A program made the position numbers and the translations under genes. This document shows positions 1 to 5,304 of a stretch of 5,304 bases of DNA, in pieces. Source of the DNA: an uncultured Gammaproteobacteria bacterium (GTDB taxonomy: Bacteria > Pseudomonadota > Gammaproteobacteria > Arenicellales > UBA868). The notes under the pieces are model-generated. The model saw only the letters and a program-made list of their open reading frames with translations. It did not search any database and was not told where the DNA came from. Position 1 is the first letter of the stretch. Each line of letters opens with the position of its first letter. The DNA lies in contig CAJXBY010000187.1 of NCBI GenBank assembly GCA_913051905.1, positions 1 to 5,304 of the forward strand. The letters run 5' to 3'.

Positions 1-116
1 AACTGGAGAGCGCAATCAAGGATGCATTGAACGCCAATGTGCCGGCCCTGATCGAAGTGCCCTGCGGCAAAATGCCCTCGCCCTGGGAGATGGTTCTACT
101 GCCGAAAGTACGCTGA
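1..116 (+). CDS. C-terminal end of a thiamine-diphosphate-dependent enzyme (acetolactate synthase-like), 5' part outside window
   Basis: The reading frame whose first complete codon is at position 3 runs 37 codons to a TGA at 114-116. The peptide contains ALIEVPCGKMPSPWEM and ends in LLPKVR. The 'PALIEVP' strand followed by 'MPSPW' is typical of the extreme C-terminus of the ThDP-binding pyrimidine domain of acetolactate synthase-like and 2-oxoacid decarboxylase enzymes. These use ThDP to cleave or join keto acids in the cytoplasm. The catalytic glutamate and the ThDP motif lie outside the window, so the substrate cannot be named. The gene converges on the dimethylglycine dehydrogenase-like gene, with only two bases between the stop codons, so no separate terminator fits between them. 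The superfamily assignment is moderately secure; biosynthetic acetolactate synthase is only one possibility. Confidence 0.7.
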   Translation, partial: LESAIKDALNANVPALIEVPCGKMPSPWEMVLLPKVR

Positions 117-118
117 AT

Positions 119-2536
119 TTAAGCCTTAAGCCGCTCGTTTCCAGGATCCCAGGCAGCCTCGGCCAGAACGCTTGCCTTGCGGCGCTTGCCCAGAATTTCA
201 ATTTCAAAGACTGTTCCGGGCGAGTCGTAGCCCGTATCGACGTAGGCAAACGCCAGACTCTGCTCGACACAGTGGCCATAGGCACCGCTGGTGGCAATTC
301 CGATGATCTTGTCACCATCGTAAACCGGCTCGTTACCGATGACATCGGCATCGACTGCTTCCACAACACAGTACACCAGCCGAATCGCCACACCGTCTCG
401 ACGCTTCTGCTCGACGACATCCGCACCGATGTAACCGCCCTCTTCGCGGGCAAAACGCAGCAGGTCAGCCTCGACCAGTGAGATCTCGGTGGTGAGTTCC
501 GAACCCCAGGCCTTGTAGGCCTTCTCCATGCGCAGGGCGTTGAGTGCATAGGTACCGAAGTTCCTGATGCCATACGCTTCACCTGCTTTCATCAGTGAAT
601 CGTACAATGGGCTCATCTCGCCCATCGAGACATGCAGTTCCCAGCCAAGCTCGCCCACGTAGGAAACTCGGAGTGCCCGGACGGGAATACCGGAGACGGT
701 GATCTCCCTGGCACTCATCCAGGTGAAACCATCCTCGTTGGTCAGTTCTGCGTCCGTCAGCGTGGATAGCACGTCCCGAGAGTCCGGGCCGGACAACACC
801 AGAACGCCGATATCGTCGGTGACATTGCTCACGGTGACGTCTTCATTCGCCGCCACATGCTGAACCAGCCAGTCCAGATCATGCAACTCGGCCACTGCAC
901 CCGACAGCAGGTAATAATGGCTCTCGCAAAGCCGTGTCACGGTGGCCTCACACTCGATCCCACCCAGTGGGGTCAGCATCTGGGTCAGGGCGACGGCACC
1001 GTCGCGACCAGGTACGCGATTGGCGCACACCCGCTTAAGCAGCAGGCCTGCATCCTGACCCGTGATCTCGTACTTGGCAAAGCTGGACAGATCCAGTATG
1101 CCCACCTGCTCGCGGACTGCGCGGCACTCTGCCGTCACGGTGGAAAACCAGTTGCTGCGCCGAAAGCCGTATTCCTCGGATACGCCTGCCGGAGCGAACC
1201 ATTTGGCGCGCTCCCAGCCGAACGTATCACCGAAAATGGCGCCCTGTGCTTTAAGGGTGTCGTAGAGCGGCGTCACACGGGTAGGCCTGCCTGCCTCGCG
1301 GAACTCACCCGGCAAGGGGGGCTGATACATCTCCTGATATTCATCGACAGACTTTGCCACCGCATAATCACCGGACGCCCATTTGCCGTAACGCCTGGGA
1401 TCCATGTCGCGCACGTTGATTTCGGTCTGGCCATGCACCATCCACTGGGCAAGGTATTTACCGCAGCCGGGGCCCTGGGTGATACCGATCGAAGCACCAC
1501 AGCACAACCAGTAATTGCGCAGCCCCTCCGCGGGCCCCAATAGAAACCCGCCATCCGGTGTGTGGGTAATCGGCCCATGGACCACCCGTTTGATGCCTGC
1601 TTCGGCCCAGCAGGGAATACGTTCCGCAGCCAGTTCGAGACTCGTCTCCAGTCTATCGAGCTCGGGGGTCAGTAGTTCCATGTCAAAAGACCAGTCGATA
1701 CCGTCCAGCCCCCAAGATTCAGCCCCTTGCTTCTCGTAAGGGCCGATCAGGATGCCGTCCTGTTCCTGGCGGTAGTAACACGAAGCCCTTGGGTCACGAA
1801 TGACCGGGGGTTCCGTCTCCAATGCTGCCACTTCCGGCAGGTTGTCGGTGACCAGATAGTGGTGCTTCATGTTGACGATCGGTAGATCCAGCCCGACCCA
1901 CTCACCGATCTGTTTTGCGAAACTACCCCCAGCATTTACTACATGTTCACAAACGATCGTGCCCTTGTCCGTCACGACTTCCCATTCGCCGTTTTCCAGA
2001 AGATGCGTACCCATCACCTGGGTATGGCGGTAGATTTCCGCACCCCCCATCCTGGCACCGGCAGCCATGGCATGGGTGGCACTGGCAGGATCAGTATGCC
2101 CGTCAGTCGGGGTGTAAAAGCCCATCTTGACGTCATCCACCACCAGCAGTGGATGAATCGCTTTGATTTCGTTCGAGTCGATCAGGTGACATTCAATATC
2201 GAGGTAATCCAGGATGCCCTTGACGTAACGAAACCAGTCGACTTCATCCTCTGTCAAAGCCAATCTGATTGCCCCGCAGCCATGCCAGCCCGTGGCTTGA
2301 CCGGTTTCGGCTTCCAATCGCTTGTAGAGCTCGGATCCTTCGTGATGGAGCTTGGCCATACTCAGCCCGCCGATGAAATGGGGAATCAGACCTGCCGCAT
2401 GCCAGGTGGAACCGGACGTCAGCTCGCCTTTCTCAACCAGCACGACATCGCTCCAGCCCTCTTTGGTCAGGTAGTACAACAACCCGGCACCCAGGGCGCC
2501 GCCTCCAATAACGACAACCCGTGCGTGTGCTTTCAT
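119..2536 (-). CDS. FAD-dependent dimethylglycine/sarcosine dehydrogenase-like oxidoreductase with C-terminal folate-binding GcvT domain
   Basis: This 805-residue protein has the full architecture and usual length of dimethylglycine dehydrogenase/oxidase. An N-terminal DAO-type Rossmann fold (VVVIGGGALGAG, residues 7-18) carries E35 at the ribose-binding position. STWHAAGL (43-50) holds His46, equivalent to the histidine that binds FAD covalently in mammalian dimethylglycine and sarcosine dehydrogenases. His225 (KHHYLVT) and Tyr254 (CYYRQE) sit where the active-site His and Tyr of bacterial dimethylglycine oxidase are expected (alignment from memory). HGPITHTPDG (320-329) closes the FAD domain. 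The GcvT-like folate domain spans roughly 420-805, with LHDLDW (551-556), SYVGELGWEL (625-634) and FGTYALNALRMEKA (660-673). The family removes an N-methyl group and forms 5,10-methylene-tetrahydrofolate. The substrate could be dimethylglycine, sarcosine or another N-methyl amine. The ATG start is fixed because an in-frame TAG directly precedes it; no clear Shine-Dalgarno sequence is seen. No truncation or frameshift is visible. Confidence 0.93.
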   Translation of the reverse strand: MKAHARVVVIGGGALGAGLLYYLTKEGWSDVVLVEKGELTSGSTWHAAGLIPHFIGGLSMAKLHHEGSELYKRLEAETGQATGWHGCGAIRLALTEDEVDWFRYVKGILDYLDIECHLIDSNEIKAIHPLLVVDDVKMGFYTPTDGHTDPASATHAMAAGARMGGAEIYRHTQVMGTHLLENGEWEVVTDKGTIVCEHVVNAGGSFAKQIGEWVGLDLPIVNMKHHYLVTDNLPEVAALETEPPVIRDPRASCYYRQEQDGILIGPYEKQGAESWGLDGIDWSFDMELLTPELDRLETSLELAAERIPCWAEAGIKRVVHGPITHTPDGGFLLGPAEGLRNYWLCCGASIGITQGPGCGKYLAQWMVHGQTEINVRDMDPRRYGKWASGDYAVAKSVDEYQEMYQPPLPGEFREAGRPTRVTPLYDTLKAQGAIFGDTFGWERAKWFAPAGVSEEYGFRRSNWFSTVTAECRAVREQVGILDLSSFAKYEITGQDAGLLLKRVCANRVPGRDGAVALTQMLTPLGGIECEATVTRLCESHYYLLSGAVAELHDLDWLVQHVAANEDVTVSNVTDDIGVLVLSGPDSRDVLSTLTDAELTNEDGFTWMSAREITVSGIPVRALRVSYVGELGWELHVSMGEMSPLYDSLMKAGEAYGIRNFGTYALNALRMEKAYKAWGSELTTEISLVEADLLRFAREEGGYIGADVVEQKRRDGVAIRLVYCVVEAVDADVIGNEPVYDGDKIIGIATSGAYGHCVEQSLAFAYVDTGYDSPGTVFEIEILGKRRKASVLAEAAWDPGNERLKA

Positions 2537-2635
2537 CTAGGTAGTTGCCGGCCAGGCGGCTGCATGACTGTCAGCAAACCTTCGCGAGTAATTCAACAAG
2601 AGTCTGAAGTATGCCAAATTGTGTCACCCATTTAA

Positions 2636-2666
2636 GAAAATTATCGCCCCCGGAACGCTTGCGATA
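2636..2666 (-). terminator. Possible intrinsic terminator after the PLP-enzyme gene
   Basis: Read on the minus strand, 16 bases past the stop of the PLP enzyme, TATCGC (2666-2661) pairs perfectly with GCGATA (2647-2642) around a 13-nt GC-rich loop. The hairpin is followed at once by ATTTTCTT. The position and U-containing tail fit a Rho-independent terminator separating this gene from the flavoprotein gene downstream. The stem is only 6 bp and the T-run is short, so it may be weak or fortuitous. Confidence 0.4.
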
Positions 2667-2681
2667 GGACGGATCACTCGA

Positions 2682-3938
2682 TCACCCTTTCGACAGGATC
2701 TCGTCCAATGCCGCGACGAGTTGGTTGACTTCTACCTCGGTGTTGTAGTGCACCATGCTCACTCGGACGACCCCATCTTCGGGGTCCAGACCCAGGGCCT
2801 CTACGCAACGCCGCGCGTAAAAATCACCGTTGCCGACGCCGATTCCATAATCGGCCAATCGTTCGGCAATTTGCGCAGAAGGCATCAATGGCGTCTGAAA
2901 TGCCACCGTCGAGGCGCGCTTTCCAGGCTCGGCGTGGTCTTGGCCCAGCAACCGGATATCCGGCCTCTCCTTGAGAAAATCCAGCAGAATGTTGGTCAGT
3001 TCCGCTTCATGCCGGGCGACCAGCTCGAACACCGCCTTCGCTCTATCGTGGCGGTTTCCGTTAGAGCTGCCGAAGTGATGATGGTGAAGCACATCAAAAT
3101 ACGCGGTAATTCCGGCAAGCGCTGCCACCTGCGCGTGCTGGGGTCCCGTGGGGTTGAGTCTCGCCCTTGCGTTATCGTCATTGAACCAGTGACTCTGGCC
3201 AGCGGCTTTCTTCAAGCCCTCGGCAGAACCCCAGAGCACACCCTGGTGGGGCCCGAAGGTCTTATAAGTGCTGTAGGCGTAGAAATCGACTCCCATCTCC
3301 GGCACATCGGGTATGGTGTGCGGTGCGTAGGAAACGCCGTCGGCGATGACCAGGGCGCCCACCCGCTTGGCGATCTCTGAGACAGCGTCGACATCGTTAT
3401 GGGTACCGACCAGGTTGGAGCACAGCGTGAAACAGACCATCCGGGTCCTGTCACCCACCAGGCCCTCCAGTTCTGTAATGTCGAGCTCCCCATCAGGCTG
3501 GCCAATCCGCCATTCTTTGATCACGACACCCGTTTCGGACAGGCGCCGCCAGCAGCCCACGTTCGCCTCGTGGTCCTGGTTGGTCACAACAATCTCGTCC
3601 CCTGGATGTAACAGCGAGCGCAGCCCCTGGGCCAGCACGTAAAAATTCATGGTGGTTGACGGCCCGATAGTGATCTGATCAGGTTCCGCGTTCAGCAACT
3701 CGGCAATGGCGCGGTAGGATTCATCCATCTCCTCCCCAGCTGTTCTCGACAGAGCGTAAGGAGCATAAGGCTGGACCTTATGCTCGACGAAAAACCGTTT
3801 GAGCCGATCGATTACCTGCGCAGGCACATACGACCCTCCTGCATTCTCGAAAAAAATCCAGTCCCGGGTACCGTCTTCCTGAAAGGCCGGAAACTGTGAT
3901 CGAACGAAGGTTGTGTCCAGTTGCATGGGTTTATCCAT
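2682..3938 (-). CDS. PLP-dependent class V aminotransferase-fold protein (cysteine desulfurase-like, VC1184-type)
   Basis: With the ATG at 3938 the product has 418 residues, normal for this family. Fold-type I class V features appear in order: FFENAGGSYVP (29-39); GPSTTMNFY (92-100), the PLP phosphate-binding region; NQDHEANVGCW (120-130), with His123 placed to stack on the PLP ring; ADGVSYAPH (199-207), with Asp200 for the pyridine nitrogen; and YSTYKTFGPHQG (222-233), with Lys226 as the Schiff-base lysine. The loop that carries the catalytic cysteine in NifS/SufS enzymes reads GNGDFYARR (369-377) with no cysteine, so true cysteine desulfurase activity is doubtful. The frame is open upstream to 4148, but that extension overlaps fpg, lacks family character and would start inside the Fpg zinc finger. 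ATG 3938 has a GAG 8 nt upstream and leads into MQLDTTFVRSQFP, like family N-termini. An ATG at 3926 is the main alternative. The true reaction is unknown. A run of four histidines lies at 285-288. Confidence 0.87.
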   Translation of the reverse strand: MDKPMQLDTTFVRSQFPAFQEDGTRDWIFFENAGGSYVPAQVIDRLKRFFVEHKVQPYAPYALSRTAGEEMDESYRAIAELLNAEPDQITIGPSTTMNFYVLAQGLRSLLHPGDEIVVTNQDHEANVGCWRRLSETGVVIKEWRIGQPDGELDITELEGLVGDRTRMVCFTLCSNLVGTHNDVDAVSEIAKRVGALVIADGVSYAPHTIPDVPEMGVDFYAYSTYKTFGPHQGVLWGSAEGLKKAAGQSHWFNDDNARARLNPTGPQHAQVAALAGITAYFDVLHHHHFGSSNGNRHDRAKAVFELVARHEAELTNILLDFLKERPDIRLLGQDHAEPGKRASTVAFQTPLMPSAQIAERLADYGIGVGNGDFYARRCVEALGLDPEDGVVRVSMVHYNTEVEVNQLVAALDEILSKG

Positions 3939-3951
3939 CAGTTTGTCTCGA

Positions 3952-3979
3952 GTGATACCAACAAAACGGTTTCTGACAA
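3952..3979 (-). promoter_or_regulatory. Candidate sigma70-type promoter for the PLP-enzyme gene
   Basis: On the minus strand, TTGTCA (3979-3974, 5 of 6 to the -35 consensus) is separated by 16 bp from TATCAC (3957-3952, 4 of 6 to the -10 consensus). It lies just upstream of the chosen start at 3938. The implied leader would be only about 8-10 nt, which would suit the alternative ATG at 3926 better. Read-through from fpg is equally possible. Confidence 0.28.
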
Positions 3980-4022
3980 GAACCTGATCATGTGATTGCA
4001 CGGCTTGTCCTTCAGGCGCGAT

Positions 4023-4045
4023 AGTGCCACGAATCGGCGGGCACT
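4023..4045. repeat. Perfect 6-bp inverted repeat in the fpg/PLP-enzyme gap
   Basis: AGTGCC (4023-4028) and GGCACT (4040-4045) form a perfect 6-bp stem with an 11-nt loop in the 137-bp gap between the Fpg stop and the PLP-enzyme start. No run of T follows on either strand, so it is not a standard intrinsic terminator. It could be a protein-binding site, an RNA hairpin or chance. Confidence 0.35.
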
Positions 4046-4054
4046 GTTTAGACT

Positions 4055-4074
4055 GGCCCCCACTAGCAGGGACC
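4055..4074 (-). repeat. Hairpin immediately after the fpg stop codon, no U-tract
   Basis: Starting one base after the fpg stop, the minus strand reads GGTCCC, an 8-nt loop, then GGGGCC. This gives six pairs including one G-U wobble. No T-tract follows, so it may stabilise the 3' end of the fpg transcript or assist Rho-dependent ending rather than act as a classical terminator. Confidence 0.3.
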
Positions 4075-4075
4075 T

Positions 4076-4891
4076 TCAGTGCTGACACGAAGGGCAGTAA
4101 TAGGACGCCCTCTGACCAACCACCTTTTTCCGTACCGTGCTCCCACAACTGACACAGGGCTGTCCCAACCGTTCATACACCTGAAGTGACTGCTCAAAGA
4201 AACCCGGCTCTCCGGTCACTCGGGAATAGTCGCGCAGGGTCGTGCCGCCAGCAGCAATCGCCTCAGCCAGCACCGCACGAATCGCCACAACCAGACTGTG
4301 GTAGCGATCCAACGCAATACGACCCGCTGCTCGGGACGGATGTATAGCGCTGCGGAAAAGTGCTTCACTGGCGTAAATATTTCCCACGCCGACCACGATC
4401 CGGCCATCCATGATGAAATTCTTCACCGCCAGCCGCCGACCCCGGGACCGCTGCCAGAGATACTTGCCGTCGAAGGCTTCTCCGAAGGGCTCCGGTCCCA
4501 GGTACTTGAGGTAACGTGAATCAAGAGGGTCGCCCCTGACCCACGTGACGCTGCCGAAGCGCCTGGGATCTCTTAGGCGGACACAACAACCGGTGTCCAG
4601 AACAAGATCGAAATGGTCATGCTTAGCAACTGCGGTATCTGCCGGTATGGCGCGAAGTCGCCCCGACATGCCCAGATGAATCATCAAGGTCCCGTAATCG
4701 AAACCGAACAGGATGTACTTTGCCCGTCGGGTGACGCTGTGTACGATCTGTCCTTTAAGCTTTCGATCAAGACCAGAACTGACGGGCCAGCGTAAACGAC
4801 GTTGGCGCACAATGACTCCGGACACAGACCGGCCCTCAACAAACGGTCGTATTCCGCGTACTGTGGTCTCGACTTCGGGCAGTTCCGGCAT
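4076..4891 (-). CDS. mutM: Formamidopyrimidine-DNA glycosylase (Fpg/MutM)
   Basis: This is a bifunctional DNA glycosylase/AP lyase of base-excision repair that removes 8-oxoguanine and formamidopyrimidines from DNA. The chosen start gives 271 residues, against 269 in E. coli. MPELPEVET opens the protein, and Pro2 becomes the N-terminal catalytic nucleophile after methionine removal, with Glu3 beside it. Other markers are Lys58 (RRAKYILF), the HLGMSGRL loop with Met75, and DPRRFG with Arg110 and Phe112, which fill the gap left by the flipped base. The helix-two-turn-helix DNA-binding motif is VVGVGNIYASEALF (166-179), followed by GGTTLRDY (215-222). The C-terminal zinc finger has Cys246, Cys249, Cys266 and Cys269 (C-x2-C-x16-C-x2-C), with Arg261 in GQRASYYC. 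The frame stays open to a GTG at 4945, but that start would add 18 residues before the essential proline and block catalysis. ATG 4889-4891 has a GGA 6 nt upstream. All catalytic residues are present, so the protein should be active. Confidence 0.97.
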   Translation of the reverse strand: MPELPEVETTVRGIRPFVEGRSVSGVIVRQRRLRWPVSSGLDRKLKGQIVHSVTRRAKYILFGFDYGTLMIHLGMSGRLRAIPADTAVAKHDHFDLVLDTGCCVRLRDPRRFGSVTWVRGDPLDSRYLKYLGPEPFGEAFDGKYLWQRSRGRRLAVKNFIMDGRIVVGVGNIYASEALFRSAIHPSRAAGRIALDRYHSLVVAIRAVLAEAIAAGGTTLRDYSRVTGEPGFFEQSLQVYERLGQPCVSCGSTVRKKVVGQRASYYCPSCQH

Positions 4892-4908
4892 GCAATGTCC
4901 GTACGATC

Positions 4909-4957
4909 CAACGCAAAGCAGGTATTGTCGCCGCGAAAGCTTCACCTTTGCGAGTTG
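4909..4957. repeat. Imperfect inverted repeat in the fpg/ferredoxin divergent intergenic region
   Basis: The left arm CAACGCAAAG (4909-4918) is complementary to the right arm CTTTGCGAGTTG (4946-4957) except for two extra bases in the right arm. The arms are separated by 27 bp. The right arm overlaps the -35 element of the candidate ferredoxin-gene promoter, and the left arm lies 18 bp upstream of the fpg start. It could be an operator serving the divergent pair or a hairpin in the fpg leader. Chance cannot be excluded. Confidence 0.35.
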
Positions 4958-4984
4958 AAAATGCCAAAATCAGGCTCCGATAAC
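4955..4984 (+). promoter_or_regulatory. Candidate sigma70-type promoter for the ferredoxin-domain gene
   Basis: TTGAAA (4955-4960, 5 of 6 to the -35 consensus) is followed after 18 bp by GATAAC (4979-4984, 4 of 6 to the -10 consensus). Transcription would begin near 4991, giving a leader of about 25 nt before the ATG at 5016. The stretch is noticeably richer in A and T than its surroundings. This is a match by eye only. Confidence 0.42.
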
Positions 4985-5015
4985 CTTAGAGACCGGGTCA
5001 CAGACCGCTGATTCC

Positions 5016-5304
5016 ATGGCGTTCACGATTACCAACCAGAACTCCGCAGAGACCTTCCAGGCCGATGCCTCAGAGTCAGTCCTCGACGCCGCACTCCGGC
5101 AGGGGCGGGTTTTCCCCTACAGCTGCCGAAGCGGTTCCTGCGGCACCTGCAAGGCCAAGCTCGTCTCAGGCGAAGTTGATTCCGGCCAATTCACAGAAGC
5201 AGCGCTCTCTGCCCAAGAACAGAACCAGGGCCAGATTCTGCTGTGCCAATCCAAAGCGCTCAGTGACCTCACCATCGAGGCACGGGAACTGGCCGGTGGT
5301 GTGG
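5016..5304 (+). CDS. N-terminal [2Fe-2S] ferredoxin domain of a probable flavin/NAD(P)H reductase (CDP-6-deoxy-delta-3,4-glucoseen reductase-like), 3' part outside window
   Basis: The first 96 codons are present and the frame is open to the window edge. The plant-type ferredoxin cluster motif is YSCRSGSCGTC, with Cys37, Cys42 and Cys45 (C-x4-C-x2-C), and the fourth ligand Cys77 lies in ILLCQS. Such domains carry single electrons to or from a bound flavin. The segment after Cys77 (LTIEARELAGG) resembles the linker that leads into an FAD-binding, NAD(P)H-oxidising reductase domain in proteins labelled CDP-6-deoxy-delta-3,4-glucoseen reductase. A two-domain protein of about 330-350 residues is therefore expected, but the second half is not visible. 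That label often reflects similarity only; no deoxysugar genes are visible here. ATG 5016 is the only ATG, GTG or TTG after the in-frame TGA at 4956-4958. No strong ribosome binding site is seen. The gene is divergent from fpg. Confidence 0.85.
   Translation, partial: MAFTITNQNSAETFQADASESVLDAALRQGRVFPYSCRSGSCGTCKAKLVSGEVDSGQFTEAALSAQEQNQGQILLCQSKALSDLTIEARELAGGV

Noticed and set aside
857..1543. 228-codon plus-strand open frame opposite the flavoprotein gene
   Set aside because: It lies entirely antisense to a clearly conserved protein, shows no recognisable motif and is the kind of shadow frame common in GC-rich genes.
2565..2573. TGACTGTCA, a short perfect palindrome upstream of the flavoprotein gene, as an operator
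   Set aside because: Four-base arms are expected often by chance and no flanking symmetry or second copy was found.
1943..2635. 230-codon plus-strand open frame opposite the flavoprotein N-terminal half
   Set aside because: It is antisense to the FAD-binding domain, has low-complexity Gly/His/Gln composition and no recognised family.
3082..3093. His-rich stretch of the PLP enzyme (four consecutive histidines) as a metal-binding site
   Set aside because: A short histidine run at the end of a helix is not enough to claim metal binding, and no partner ligands were identified.
2619..3380. 253-codon plus-strand open frame spanning the intergenic gap and opposite the PLP enzyme
   Set aside because: Most of it is antisense to the PLP-enzyme gene, including the lysine region. 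No motif was recognised and there is no clear ribosome site.
4892..4945. Upstream extension of fpg to the GTG at 4945
   Set aside because: It would bury the catalytic N-terminal proline behind 18 extra residues, which is incompatible with Fpg chemistry.
4802..5011. 69-codon plus-strand open frame ending just before the ferredoxin gene
   Set aside because: More than a third of it is antisense to the conserved Fpg N-terminus; the product has no recognisable features.

Overview
The window looks like ordinary chromosome from a GC-rich proteobacterium, most likely a gammaproteobacterium. That placement rests on protein style: a canonical Fpg/MutM, a ferredoxin-reductase of the type common in gamma- and betaproteobacteria, and a dimethylglycine dehydrogenase-like flavoprotein. 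It is inference, since no rRNA or other marker is present. I see no mobile element, CRISPR array, tRNA or rRNA.

Layout from left to right. (1) Positions 1-116, plus strand: the last 37 codons of a thiamine-diphosphate enzyme of the acetolactate synthase-like superfamily. (2) Positions 119-2536, minus strand: a full-length 805-residue FAD/folate oxidoreductase of the dimethylglycine/sarcosine dehydrogenase family, ending 2 bp from gene 1 in a tail-to-tail arrangement. (3) Positions 2682-3938, minus strand: a PLP-dependent class V aminotransferase-fold protein, labelled cysteine desulfurase-like by family but without a cysteine in the expected active-site loop. A possible intrinsic terminator lies in the 145-bp gap after it. 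(4) Positions 4076-4891, minus strand: Fpg/MutM, the DNA glycosylase for oxidised purines, with all diagnostic residues. (5) Positions 5016 to the right edge, plus strand: the N-terminal plant-type [2Fe-2S] ferredoxin domain of a protein that probably continues into a flavin/NAD(P)H reductase. It is divergent from fpg across a 124-bp gap that carries a candidate promoter and an imperfect inverted repeat.

How the genes may work together. Genes 1-3 fit a small catabolic neighbourhood for N-methylated amino acids or related amines. The flavoprotein would oxidise an N-methyl group and pass the one-carbon unit to tetrahydrofolate. The PLP enzyme and the ThDP enzyme could act on the amine or keto-acid products. 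This link rests only on adjacency. fpg (DNA repair) and the ferredoxin-reductase look like unrelated neighbours.

Two starts deserve care. The longest open frames for fpg and for the PLP enzyme both run upstream of the probable true starts; the trimmed starts are used here. I found no convincing evidence of an undescribed system. The most useful leads are the active-site change in the PLP enzyme and its pairing with the flavoprotein.
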